NCBI RefSeq assembly: GCF_050624435.1
Contig: NC_134545.1
Location: 85,836,063 to 85,900,062, forward strand
DNA from: Tenrec ecaudatus
Taxonomy: Eukaryota; Chordata; Mammalia; Afrosoricida; Tenrecidae
DNA length: 64,000 nucleotides
Direction: 5' to 3'
Each line of letters starts with the position of its first letter. The stretch's first letter is position 1. Shown here in pieces: positions 35,304 to 46,235 of the stretch. A program made the position numbers and the translations under genes. The notes below the pieces were generated by a model. That model made no database searches. It was not told the origin of the DNA and saw only the letters and a list, made by a program, of their open reading frames with translations.

Positions 35304-36630
35304 AAGCCAAAGAGTCCTCAAAAGGTGAGCGTTTTCACGAGACTGGCTATGACATCATGAAAATGAACTCACAGCTGACCTTGTCATTTCAGGAATAAGA
35401 AGCGTAGGAATTACTGAATGATTTCTCCACATGGAGAACAAGGCCATGTTTGGTCAAAACCAAGAAGGCGCCTCTAGCGTGGGCAGGATAGGAAGGGTCG
35501 GATCGCTGGGGGAGCCCTCCTCTCTCAGAGTGGGGCAAGCTCCCGACAACCTCAGTTTGGGCTTCATCTGATTCAACCACCCTCATGGCTCCCGTGTCCT
35601 GTGTTTCATCTTCACTGTTTCCAAGTTCTGAGCTGGTCATTGGGACTTCCTCAACGGAGGGATGCCCAGGCCTGGGGGGCACAGGCCCATCTGGAGCAGT
35701 TGCGAATGCAACATTTCTGCCAAATTCTGAGCATCAATTTCATGTATAGAAATTGTGCGGACTTCCATCAGCAGACCCATTTTCTGACCATGGGCTAGTT
35801 ACTTGCCTTTCCGTGCCTCCGTTTTCTCATCAGTGCATACGGTTAAGAGCATAATACCAAATATGTAATGATGAGAATAATCAATAGTGCAAAGCTGTTG
35901 GTGACTCATGTTCCACGACTCAGTAGCCACAGATGCAGCGGAGTCTGGTGACTGAGTTTCTCAAGATTTCCTCTTATTTCCACTCCCAGGGCAGAGCCAG
36001 AGGAGTTTCAAGTCGCTCATATTGCACATGAGCTCTTTCACCCTCTTTCACACACACTTGGATTTTCCTGGTCCGCATTTCAGTCAACCCACCATGTCAC
36101 AAATTCACGAAGACTTTCTATGTGCCCGGCGTTGGGCTGAGTACCAAGAATACAATCTAAATTAGTACAATTAAACTTATGACCCGCTCTTAGCAACTGC
36201 ATGACACCGGAGATTCCTGGAGGTTTTTATAGATGGAAGAGTCTATGGCGATGGTATGATCGAAACCACAGGTTCTGGGTAAGGGTAAGGCTCTTGGAAG
36301 GTCTTTTAAATAGATGGGTATTTATTCTCCAGAGCGACCCATTGGTTTGCATGACCAGTGATGGGACATATCATACCTCCTGCGGAGGGGCAGTGGGCAG
36401 AGAAAACAACAGCAGCTTAATAGTAGAGTTCAAGTCAATAGTGTGAGTGAAGATATTCTGTTTGACAGGTGTTGAGTTGCTATCGAACAGTTTTTCATCG
36501 TCAGTTCTGTGTGTCCAGATCCAACGTGAGAGAAGCCAGGACTGAGATTCTCCTAAGCAACTTGGGAAAGCCACTTGGTGGCGAATAAGAATTGGCTTCA
36601 GCCTTCCAAGAATTTTGGTAAGGAGACCTT
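35304..36630. other. Intergenic DNA with a MIR remnant at about 35780-35870
   Basis: MIR-like ctagttacttgcctttccgt and ctccgttttctcatcagtgc occur in + orientation. A 97-codon minus-strand frame (35389-35682) has an acidic, Ser/Glu-rich translation that I do not recognise. It may be chance. No other feature is seen. Confidence 0.4.
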
Positions 36631-36634
36631 TTGT

Positions 36635-37115
36635 ATTACTTATCTGCTGTCTTGTAACCAATTGCTCCCAAATTTAGCATCTTGCAAAAATAAATATTCT
36701 TTTATAATTTCTGTGCATCAGGAATCAGGGGGTGGTTTACCTAGGTGCCAACGGAGGCAACCAAAGTGTCAGTTGGGTCTTCGGTCTCTACTTCCCAGCT
36801 GATTCTCATAGTTGCTGGCAGGATTAGATCTCTTAAGGGCTATTGAACTGAGGACTGGTTTCCCTCATTGGCAGCCGATTGGTAGCCTCCCTGGATTTCT
36901 TGCTGCAGGGGGCTCTCCGTGGGGAACTCAAAACACAACAGTCTTCTTGTCATCTAATCTTGGAAGTTTCCTTGCATCAATTTTGTCATAATCTAGTCAT
37001 TCGAAGCCATTCTGTAAGTATTGCCCACGCTCAAGGGGAAGGTTTTATACAAGGGCCTGGGTACCAACCATCAGACACCCCCATAACTGAGCCTCTACTC
37101 CCTAGGATCTGGAGC
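36635..37115 (+). repeat. Old mammalian interspersed repeat, family uncertain
   Basis: The series ttgtaaccaattgctcccaa, atttctgtgcatcaggaatc, ctcaaggggaaggttttata follows a widespread old mammalian repeat that I recognise but cannot name surely. Confidence 0.45.
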
Positions 37116-37174
37116 AAGATTTCAAAAGACTTCCTAATCTCTGCCTTTAGCACATTTGAAGAAATGATCCATAT

Positions 37175-37925
37175 TTTAATGTCATTTTATTGGGGGCTCT
37201 TACAGTTTTTAGAACACTCTATGTATCAATTGTATCAAGCATATTTGTATATATGTTGTCAATCTCATTTCTAAAACATTTTCTACTTGAGCCCTTGGTA
37301 TCAGCTCCTCTTTTTTCCCCTCCCTCCCCCACCTTCCCACCCTCGTGAATCCTTGATCAATTATATATTGTTATTATTACTTCACGTCTTACACTGTCCG
37401 TCCTTTAGTGAAGTGTCTGCTCGTTTTTAAATGGAATTATTTGTCTTTTGCTTGTGAAAGTGTTTTAAGATTTTTTTTTTTTTCAGATGTTTCTTTCTAA
37501 TGAATTGACCATTACATTTCCAAGTTCTGAAATGGCCAACAGACCATAGGAAGACATTTCTTTAGGCGCCTGCTTGAAGCCAACAGCTCCATCAAACTGT
37601 CAGCCTTGATTCAGGGCCAAAAGATTTTTTTTTTTTTTTTATATAAAATGTAGAGATTAGTTTCTTGTCCGGCCTGCCATTGCCAAAAATTCTTCCCAGT
37701 CTTTTTGTTTTTTAATTTTGTGACTCTTTTGTTGATATCATTTTAGGAGGGCCTAGTCATCTATTTTGTCTCCTACTGTTTGTGTAATTTTACTTATGTT
37801 GGGGAGTATATGTATGCCATATTTTCTAAGTTCGACCCTGTTTTTTCATGGATTATAGTTCTAGGTTTTACAGTTTGGTCTTTGGTCTAGCTTGCTTTGT
37901 ATATGGTGTGGGGAAAGGGCACGGC
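37175..37925 (-). repeat. L1 3' end and ORF2-end fragment, antisense
   Basis: Left part (37175-37400) is an L1 3' end, with tgtcattttattgggggctc. Right part (37420-37925) has ttagtttcttgtccggcctg and catggattatagttctaggt, typical of antisense L1 ORF2/3' sequence. T-runs at 37470 and 37626. Confidence 0.7.
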
Positions 37926-38108
37926 GGGGGCGGGGGGGGCGGGATCGGGGGATGTAGCGGACCTCCTCCAGTCTCAGCTGGGAGGAGAACTCATCTCTAC
38001 ACCAGCCCAAGGCCAGTAGCCACAAAGCAAAGGTCCGGCATGCCTCCACCCTCCTTCCTTCTCTGACCCTCTTCTGACACCAATCATTTCTCCTATGACA
38101 CTCTAGAC

Positions 38109-38333
38109 CAGGGGTTCTCAACTGTGGTCGAGACCCCTTTGGAGGAGGGGGGATCAAGCGGGGGAGGGGGGGGTCAAACAATCCTTTCACAGAGGTCGCC
38201 CGACTCATAACAGTCGCAAAATGACAGTGATGAAGTAGCAACGAAAATAATGTTATGGTTGGGGGTGGGAGGTCACCACTACATGAGGAACTGTCTGAAA
38301 GCGTCTCGGCCTGAGGAAGGTGGAGCAGCACTG
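38109..38333 (+). mobile_element. SPIN-type non-autonomous hAT transposon, copy 2
   Basis: A 225-bp element starting caggggttctcaactgtgg and ending gagcagcactg. The internal part has gtgatgaagtagcaacgaaa and aataatgttatggttggggg. It is flanked by perfect 8-bp duplications CTCTAGAC at 38101-38108 and 38334-38341, which match the nTCTAGAn preference of hAT elements. Clear evidence of a cut-and-paste insertion. Confidence 0.95.
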
Positions 38334-38341
38334 CTCTAGAC

Positions 38342-39210
38342 AAACTCACAATGATGGAGGTGGTTTAGGGAAGTTAACAGGTTACCACAGTTAGGATGAC
38401 TTCTAACAGGGAGAGTCCAGTTCCAGACCTGAAGGAGGATGAAGGACCATAGCATGGGGGTTCCACTCATCACTCTCTATCAGGACGCCTGGTCTCTTGT
38501 GATAATGTGGGGGTTTAGCCCACATGTTTCCCCCACTTTACCCAGGACCTTCTCATATGTTCCTTTTTAGAGCAGTTTCTCTTCAGAGCAGTGGTCACTG
38601 GGCACCGTCTAGTTCTTCTGATCTCAGGGTTGTGGAGACACATTTGCATGGTCCATTATTCCATTAGACTAATTGTTTCTATTTGGCTTCATTCTTTATC
38701 TTTCCTCTGGATAGGAAGAGACTAAAAGTTGCACCTTAGGTGGATGCTCATAAGATGGATCTCAGCCACTAGTCACCAAAGTAGTAGAAACTATTGTCTT
38801 TAGAACTGTGATGCCAATTGACCTTGGTTTCCCTGGAGACGATGGTCCTGAGCCCCCGGGCTCGGTGACTCATGTCCTCAAGGTGTTTGCTTAAATCTAA
38901 GAAATGTTCTTCACTTTGCATACTGTTCATGTTCATGGATACATTGCAGAAAACTTACATATTGCAAGATTTCGTATATAACAATATTTGCCTCTATTGC
39001 TTTTAACTCTTGCAAACCTCCCTCCTTTTTTTTTTTTTGGTGTGTGGGGGAGTTTATTTTAAAATAAAAATTTTATTGTGAACTCAATGGTGGTAAAGGG
39101 CTGGGGATTTTTTGATGACCTGATTGATTTATTCTTTTGTTCTGGATCTGTTCAAATTTTCTGCTTCAGTCTGTGTTCATTTAAGGAGGTAATGTATTTC
39201 TAGAAAACCT
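38342..39210. other. Intergenic DNA with L1 3' UTR-like parts
   Basis: The segment 38690-38890 is shared in part with 34560-34711 and is probably L1 (minus strand). The rest is not assigned. Confidence 0.4.
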
Positions 39211-39214
39211 AGAA

Positions 39215-39460
39215 GCTATTAGGGAGCTCGAGGCAGAAAGCAGGGGTTTCCCTCTACCTGCCAAGGCCTCCCTCCCCCCTTACAGGAAGTTGGAAGCCGA
39301 TAAAGGCCAGAGGTAAGTGAAAATCCAGGCCCTTGAGCCAGGAAGCCAGTACACCTGGGTGGGCCCCAATCTAGGCCAGGTGGGCTTAATTCAGCCAATG
39401 GAGTCAACAAGCACCCTCAACCACACCTTCCAGCTCTTCCCCTGCTGCTTGCCAGCGGCA

Positions 39461-39532
<72 letters not shown>

Positions 39533-39705
39533 CTTGTATTCAGTTTATTGTAACTCCTGAAACTTCTTCTATCCTTTATAAAAAAAAAAAAAAACCACTT
39601 GGATCACAAACCGGGTTTCGGGTTTCATCGTGAATTTTCCAGTGCAAAGCCAAGGACAGAGGCATTTCTTACCCGAGAAACCCTAGCAAAGGTTTTATGT
39701 TTTCA
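39215..39705 (+). mobile_element. LTR fossil, class I ERV-like, family B copy 1
   Basis: A solo-LTR-like repeat containing aggaagttggaagccgataa and tataaaaa-type sequence. Its counterpart in reverse lies at 55815-56300. Probably a class I (gammaretrovirus-like) LTR. It carries a large CT microsatellite. Confidence 0.55.
39464..39530. repeat. (TC)33 microsatellite
   Basis: A 67-base pure CT run lies inside the LTR-like repeat. Confidence 0.97.
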
Positions 39706-39944
39706 CACTGGTTGGCGTACTGGTCTCGGCACCCTGCTGTCCCTGGTAGTTAGTTGCTTTTGTGGTGATGCCACACATTAATTCTGCATCCATAGCTTCT
39801 CTTTTTTCCCCTTTGTTACATTTGCCAGTGGTTTGTTGATTTCATTAATCTGGCAAAGGAGAGATCCGGAGCCAACCCTCCTCAGCCCCAGAAGTCCCCG
39901 CTCCAAAACCACCAACCAACCAACCAAGAAACAAAGCCCTCCAA

Positions 39945-40126
39945 ATTTGCTGCCAACCAGTTGATTCAAACTCACAGTGACCTTATAGAACAGAGCAGAA
40001 CTAACTCTGTGGGTTTTTGAGATTGTAATGTTTTACAGGAATAGAAAACCTCTCATGGAGCGCCTGGTGGAGCTGAACTACTGACCCGGGGGCAGCAGTC
40101 TAATGTGTAACCGATCAGGGCTCCTG
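39945..40126 (-). repeat. AfroSINE
   Basis: Antisense with the tracts gctgccaaccagttgattca, then gaactaactctgtgggtttt, then gtaaccgatcagggctcctg at the tRNA-like head. It is nearly full length. Confidence 0.88.
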
Positions 40127-40130
40127 AAGA

Positions 40131-40253
40131 CCCCCTCTCACTCATTGCCATTGAGTTGATCTGACTCAGAGACCTTCTAGAACAGTGTGGAACTGCCCCT
40201 GTGGGTTTCCAAGAGTATAACTCTTATAGGAGTAGAAAGCCTTCTCTTTCGCC
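40131..40253 (-). repeat. AfroSINE, head-deleted, in tandem with the previous copy
   Basis: Begins ccccctctcactcattgcca immediately after the previous SINE and continues ggaactgcccctgtgggttt to agaaagccttctctttcgcc. The head is missing. The two lie head to tail. Confidence 0.85.
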
Positions 40254-40429
40254 TATTCACTCCCCTGGAGAATCCCTAGAGCCACATCATTCTAGCCCCT
40301 TCCACACAGTGTCCATACAAGTCCACAAGAGGGCGCTCTGCAGGCCTCGCATATATCTAGCCCCTCTACTTCTCTAGGCACTGGACTTCCTGATAACAAA
40401 GTTGGCAAATTTTTCCCAGTTTAAATATA

Positions 40430-41365
40430 TGAGAGGGTACCCGCCCCCACCCCAAACAAATGGAATTGTGCTGGGTGGAGCAGAGCTTTGGTAGTGCATA
40501 TTTTTCCTGGTTAGGTGAGCACTGAGCAACTCAGAGTTAGTGCACCCAGTGGCATCACCTGGGAAGGTTCTCTGGTCACAGTGAATTTTTTTGTAAAGGT
40601 AGTTTAATTCTAAATCTTGTTTTTTGTGATGGCCAATTTCAGAGAACAGTGTGTGTCTGTGAAATTTGGCTTCTTGCTCAGAAAAAATGCCACAGGAACG
40701 GTTGTGATGTTGAACGCAACTTACAAAATATGGGGAAAGCTGAAGTGTGTGAGTGCTTTTCTCTTTTCAAAAAAGGCGAAATGTCAGTTGTTGACGAACC
40801 TTATTCTAGACTCCTGTAATTTCCCAAATGGAAAATGTCAACTTGTAGTGCATGTGGAATTTGTTCCACCAGGTCAGACTGTTAAACAAGCTTCTATTTA
40901 GAGGTTCTGAAAAGATTGCATAACAGCATGTGACAAAAAAGGCCTGATTTATGGCAGATGGGAGACTGGTTTTGCCGCCACAACAATGCACCTGCTCACG
41001 CAGCCATCTCAGTGCGCCAGTTTTGGGCAAAAAGCAGCATACCTCTCTTGCCCCACACACCTGACTCACCTGACCTCGCTCTGTGGTTTCATTTTGTTTC
41101 TGAGGATGAAGGGGGACATAAAAGGACAGTGATTTGACAGCATAAAAGAGGAAGAAAAACAAGGGAGGTGCTGTCAGCCATCAAAAAGATGAGTTTGAAA
41201 AATGTTTCCACAAATGGAAACACAGATTTGACAAATGTGTTAAGTGTAAGGAGAGTACTTTGATGGTGATAAGATTGTTTTGTAAAAAAAAAAAATTTGT
41301 AAATACATAGCTTTGGAGGGGAAATCCGGGTTGTTGCTGTTGTTTGAGTGGGGGGTACCTCCTCG
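40430..41365 (+). mobile_element. Internally deleted mariner transposon
   Basis: Left end tgagagggtacccgccccc and right end (reversed) cgaggaggtaccccccac form inverted repeats, with TA duplicated at 40428-40429 and 41366-41367. The coding remnant starts at ATG 40629 with MANFREQCVSVKFGFLL, the mariner transposase N-terminus. It then jumps to HVEFVPPGQTV near 40850 and NNAPAHAAI near 40984. The middle of the transposase, including the first catalytic aspartates, is gone. Several stops follow. It has lost roughly 0.3-0.5 kb of a normal mariner and is dead. Confidence 0.9.
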
Positions 41366-41374
41366 TAAGGTACA

Positions 41375-41590
41375 CTGGGCCATTATTTGTAATCTCAAAG
41401 GATTTCAAACCACTTCAATGCCCACCAATAGAAGACTGGCAAAAATGAATTATGATGCAGCAACCAATGTGATTGTGTGCACCCATCGAAAGAGTGGGGT
41501 AGTTCGAAATGTGGAACAAACTCTAAGATGTATTGTTAGTTGTGTGTGCGGGAAGGGAGACAAAGTGCTTAAAAAGGTGTACTAGGCATG
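41375..41590 (+). repeat. L1M-type fragment, sense
   Basis: The series aatgcccaccaatagaagac, aatgaattatgatgcagcaa, gatgtattgttagttgtgtg matches a sense-strand L1 3' region. One of the few + strand L1 pieces in the window. Confidence 0.6.
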
Positions 41591-41645
41591 TGTGTGCGTG
41601 TGTGTGTATGTGTGGAGACAGATTGCACGCGCGCGTGTGTGTGTA
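41587..41645. repeat. Alternating purine-pyrimidine tract (GT/GC)
   Basis: tgtgtgtgcgtgtgtgtgta and gcacgcgcgcgtgtgtgtg, a Z-DNA-prone low-complexity tract following the L1 fragment. Confidence 0.85.
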
Positions 41646-42108
41646 GACAGAAGCATGTAAATCTTCAACTACCACCTGCAGCGGGTAGGCTGGAGAGCTA
41701 GCAGAGGTGAATAGAAGCAGTTAAGGTGAAATGCAAAGGGCTTGGTACATGGCCGAATACATTATAATTGCTTCATCGGTTCTAGACCAAATACAGAAAA
41801 GAATTTCCCAAGATGCTCTGTCTTGAGTTCAGAGCTGCTGGTGCCCTGTGATACCACACGGGGGAGCTCACCCCTTGTAATTGTTGATTCCCTTTCCGCC
41901 GGCTTTGCTACTTGCAGGCACTGATCAAGTACACCTTACAAAGCTGTTTCTCAGCAACCCCAGCTACCTGGAGGCCCTGCTAAGGCTCATGCATGCCAGA
42001 GCTGAAGTGGATCCTGACGGCTTTGACCCAGCGTCCTCTTAAAACCCCAAATTTATTCCTCTGAAATCTCACTACCTCAAAAATAGCTAACGTTCCCCAA
42101 AATAGCCA
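41646..42108. other. Intergenic DNA, nothing recognised
   Basis: No gene or nameable repeat was seen. Confidence 0.4.
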
Positions 42109-42123
42109 TCACAAAACTCTTTT

Positions 42124-42414
42124 TTTTTTTTAAACATTTTATTAGGGGCTCATACAACACTTATCGCAATCCATACATAGACATACATCAATTGTATAAA
42201 GCACATCTGTACATATTTTGCCCTAATCATTTTCTTTTTTTTTTTTTTCTTCTTTTACATTTTATTAGGGACTCCAACATTTTATTAGGGACCTGATGCA
42301 AGGGGCTTAGGTGAAGAGCAAATGCCTTGAGAGTGATTGGGACAGGGAGTGTATGGGTGTGCTTTGTACAATTGATGTATGTATATGTATGGATTGTGGT
42401 AAGAGTTGTTGGAG
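42124..42414 (-). mobile_element. Rearranged L1 3' end with an inverted half (twin-priming-like)
   Basis: Perfect 15-bp duplications TCACAAAACTCTTTT (42109-42123 and 42415-42429) bound the whole block. The left part is antisense L1 3' end (cattttattaggggctcata). The right part (about 42300-42414) is the same L1 region in sense orientation (caattgatgtatgtatatgt, then gtggtaagagttgttggagtc). T-rich tails and partial 3' ends lie in between. Confidence 0.82.
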
Positions 42415-42502
42415 TCACAAAACTCTTTTCATACATTCTGGCCATTCCACTCAGGAGGGAGGTGCGATGCTGACCACTGAGGCCCCTTGATCAGCTAGGG
42501 CC

Positions 42503-42677
42503 CCCACTGCCATGCGTCTGTTCCGACATAGCGACACTATAGAACACAATAGCACGGCTCCTGTGGGCTTTCAAGTCTTCACGGGAGCAGGCAGCCCCCG
42601 CTTTCTCCCGCAGAACTGGGGATCAAAAAGCACTGGCCTTGCAGCTAGCAGCTGACTGGGTAACCGCCATGGCCCTG
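42503..42677 (-). repeat. AfroSINE
   Basis: Antisense with the tracts ccactgccatgcgtctgttc, then agcacggctcctgtgggctt, then ctgactgggtaaccgccatg at the head. Confidence 0.85.
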
Positions 42678-42805
42678 GTCTCCTAGAGCTGGACAGCCAA
42701 ATCTCTGTGTCCCTCACGCCCCAGTCAGGCCTCCCTCCCGCCATCTCTCCTGAGAGGCAATGAACGAGGTTTAACTCGCAAATATCCTTCCCTCCTTGGG
42801 AATAT

Positions 42806-43008
42806 GAGGCTCCCTGGGGGCGTGGTGGGTTCCCATTGGGCTGTCAACACAAGGAGGGAAGTTCGAAGCCACCAGGCTTTCCTTAGGAGAAGGCCGAGAC
42901 TTTGGTCCCGGAAGAGTCCCAGTCTTGGAAGCCCACAGGGCAGTTCTACTCTGTCCTTGGAGGGCCCTACGAGTCAGGCTCGACTTGATGGCACTGAGTT
43001 TGGTTTGC
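42806..43008 (+). repeat. AfroSINE, sense
   Basis: Sense orientation with tRNA-like head ggctccctgggggcgtggtg and gttcgaagccaccag as the B-box region, ending gatggcactgagtttggttt. One of two sense copies. Confidence 0.92.
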
Positions 43009-43269
43009 AGAGTCAGGAATGCACTCTTTGGCTTTGAACCCCACAGTCTCTGTCTCAGTGGCTCCCGGAAAGGATTTTGATGGCGACGTGCTTTGGAGTG
43101 AGACACACCTGTATCTTGGTCCTCACTCTGTCGTTCATCATCCACGGGCTAAAGATGAAAAGAGAACTTTATGTTCCTTATTTTATAAGGTGGTCTAAAG
43201 GACCAGGTGCATGGGAAGCGGAGGGGGATGGGATGGAGATTCAATACAAGCCACCTCTGGTAGTTACAT

Positions 43270-43803
43270 AATCTGGTGTCAATTTGGCACTTGAGAGGAT
43301 TGAGTGAAGGGGTGGACTCTAGTCTGTCAATCAGGATATAACCAATGAAGCCTCTGTGTGGGGATGGCCTTCCCCTAAGGATTCTGGGAATTCCTGGATT
43401 TCCTTCTTGGCAGGTGGGAGAGACTCTCTCTCGGCTCAATCCCTGGGAGACATAGCAGCTAACAAGACACATGGCACTACTGACAGACCTGTGCCCTGGG
43501 AACTGGAGGAGCCATGTGGAGACCCCTGACAGTGCTGAGATGCTTCTACCGCCACTGGATCCACAAGACTTTTCACCCACTGGCCTGTGATCTTCCTGCA
43601 TTTGGTATCATTGCATATGTTTCGTGAGTCTGAAGAGGATTATATAGATTGGTATTGGGCATATGGGCTAATATTGGATGTATGGACTTGATCTGGGCTG
43701 GGCTGGTTTCTCAATATTCATCTGTTCTCATCTGTAAATCTTTTTCTTATACACATGAGTATCTCTATGGATTTGTTTCTCTAGTCTACCCAGACTAACA
43801 CAC
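43270..43803 (+). mobile_element. LTR-like fossil repeat, family A copy 2
   Basis: A 530-bp repeat ending tctagtctacccagactaac. It is related to 34712-35303 and, in reverse, 58797-59330. Confidence 0.5.
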
Positions 43804-44365
43804 CACCTTATTCCTTTTTCCCTTCACCCAAGGAAGATATTTAAACACCCACCAAGACCAGCACAGAGGTAGATCCCCAGAAGGAGAGGGGCCTATTTTC
43901 TAACACATGGTTTCTGGCCAAAGAGATAAATTTGGATGTTGAGGTGAAGTCATTAGACCTTTAAAACTCTTTCCCAAGAGGTGTCGAGCTGAAGTAGAAA
44001 AGTGCCAGACTGCGGGATCTGACTGGGTCAGACAAGGGACACGGGAAGGGTTTCCTGGCGGAGCAAGCACTGACACTGGCGGACTTCAGGAGCCAGTTCT
44101 TAGGTTGCTGGCTTGCTGCTTTCTAAGACCTTGCTTCTCTGTGTCTAGTACAGTACCTCGTACATAGAGGGAAAGCTTCCTGGGGTCAGATGCGGTCAAG
44201 AAGGACCATCCTTTGGTATTGGTTCTATCAGGATCTATTACAGTCAACTGATAGTGTAGCTACCTTTGGAAGGTGACAGAGGCTGGACACACCTGAAACA
44301 AGCCATTCTTTGCTCCTCGGGAAGCAAGAGTTGGACCTAGTCTCAGGTAACTTCTCCTCTGCTTT
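43804..44365. other. Intergenic DNA, nothing recognised
   Basis: No gene or clear repeat was seen. Confidence 0.4.
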
Positions 44366-44369
44366 CGAT

Positions 44370-44800
44370 CTCTATGAATTTGTCTTCTTGATATGTCATA
44401 TAGGTAGAGTAATGCGACATTTGTCCTTTGGTGTCCAGTTTGTTTCATTTAAAGTCATGTTTTCAAGATGCATTCGCACAGTAGCATGTATTAGTCTTCT
44501 GTTCCTTTTAATAGTTGGATAATATTCCATTGTACATATGTACTATGTTTTGTACAGCCAAAGTATGCATCTACTAATAGATACTTAGGTTGTTTCCACC
44601 TTTTGACTTCTCTGTGCAGTATTGCGATGGATATTGCGATACACGACTCCCTGCTTTCAATCTTACACATATACGCCTAGAAATGGAATTCCTGAGTTAC
44701 ATGGTAATTCCGTAGTTAACTTTATGAGGAACTGTTAAACTCTTTCCAACCGCAATGACATCATTTCTGTGAGTCCTCTTTTAATGCTGCTTTATGTACA
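44370..44800 (-). repeat. L1M-type fragment, antisense
   Basis: The tract gataatattccattgtacat near 44518 and taggttgtttccaccttttg near 44588 are antisense L1 3' UTR. Confidence 0.8.
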
Positions 44801-45039
44801 ATTAGAAATTATAAGACGATATTTTCAGGGATCGTTCCAACAGCTCGTTACTAGAAAGCCACTCTGATCATACAGAGAACAGTTTTTCTTTTATTTCTAT
44901 TAATGATAGGAGTTTTTGTACATTGTTTAATAAATTTTACTCTGCCCCCCAAGATATTAAAAATATATCTTTTCCTAAAAGGTTTCACAGTGCTTTTCAA
45001 CTCACTTGAGTTTCTTTCATATGTGGTGTGGAGTAATTC

Positions 45040-45388
45040 CGGAGACTAGACTGAGTGAGAAGTGGCGTCGCATCGGGCGATGATGCCCCCGGATGGGAAT
45101 GGTAAGCACCTTCAGTTCTGCTTCACAGTGAAAGAGGTACAGCGAGAACGCTACTTAGAAGTCAGGGTGGCGGGACTTGGTCTCCTGTTCTGGAAATGTT
45201 CCCAGGAGAGGGGCAGTAGAGGAACACCTTCAGTAGATCAGACAAATGGACAGTGGCTGCAACCAGGGCCTCAGACATAAGAACAAGTGCGAGGACGCAC
45301 AGGACCAGGCGGTGTTTGGTTCTTTTGTGCACAGGGTTGCCAAGAGTAGGCACCGACATGACAGCACCTAACAACAACAACAACAAAC
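45040..45388 (+). mobile_element. RTE-clade LINE 3' end with (AAC)n tail
   Basis: A 5'-truncated RTE 3' end. The last coding part reads GQWLQPGPQT and then, in another frame, CQESAPT near 45330, before a (CAA)n/(AAC)n tail at about 45368-45387. A short-repeat tail instead of poly-A is typical of RTE. Confidence 0.75.
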
Positions 45389-45402
45389 ATGTTTGAGTTC
45401 TT

Positions 45403-46235
45403 TTGGGGAGCCAGTGTGTCAGTTCATCTTATTGGGGGTCTTCCTTTCTTTCTGGTGACCCCCCCACTTTACCAAGCATCATGTTCTTATCCAGGATCCA
45501 TCCTGATTGGCCTCTTATGGTCACACGTGTAAAGCACAGGAGATGCAGTCTCCCCATCTGTGCTGCTCAGGAGCATGCTGACTGGACTTCTTCCAGGACC
45601 GATTTGTTGGCTCTTCTGGCAGTCCATGATCGTCACGATTCTCCACTAACATCATCCTTCAAACGCATCTCGGTTCCTTCCGCCTTCTTTATTGTTTCCT
45701 TCCTTACTCTTTGCCAGCTGGAGCTTGCATCGGCGGTGACTTAAAGCATCATGGCTTGGGTCAGCCACACCTTAGTCTTCAAAGTGACCTCTTGGCTCTG
45801 CAACCCTTTAAAGAGGTCTGGCGCCCCAGATGTGCCCAGTGCGATGCAACATTTGGCTCCTCGACCGCTGCTTCCATCGGTGTTGATTGTGTGTCCAACT
45901 GAAACGAAACCCTTTACAACTTCAGTCTCTTCTCTGTTTATCATGATGCGGCTGATGGGCCCACCTGTCAGGGTTTCGGCTCTTTATGTTGAGATATCAT
46001 CCATACTGCAGGCTGGCATCTCTGATTGTCATCAGTAAGTGCTTAGGTCCTCCGCATTCAGCCAGCCAGATTGTGTCATCTGCATATTACAGGTGGTTAA
46101 TGCGCCTTCCTCCAATCCTAAACCACCAGTCCTTGGTCGGTTTGTTGTCCGCTGGTGGCTTGGGCGTTGCTGTTAACGGTAGAAGTGGTGCCACCCGTGG
46201 TGCCAAGTACCAACAGGCTTCAGGGGAGCTTCCAG
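45403..46235 (-). mobile_element. RTE-clade LINE, reverse-transcriptase fragment with YADD box
   Basis: The minus-strand translation shows RRINHLQYADDTIWLAE. The catalytic YADD codons are at 46075-46086. The C-terminal part of the RT follows down to 45403 (a DPSHDAL-like and QLAKSKEGNN-like series). Stops and frame changes are present. It lies tail to tail with the + strand RTE 3' end at its left. Confidence 0.85.

Noticed and set aside
37918-37945. G-quadruplex promoter
   Set aside because: An isolated G-rich run at a repeat edge, with no promoter or CpG island around it.
39464-39530. CRISPR-like or satellite array
   Set aside because: It is a simple dinucleotide run, and the genome is mammalian.
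39317-39553. Membrane-like Leu/Ser-rich frame
   Set aside because: It is the translation of a CT microsatellite inside an LTR-like repeat.
42806-42870. Functional tRNA gene
   Set aside because: The A and B box-like sequences belong to the tRNA-derived head of AfroSINE. No cloverleaf fits.
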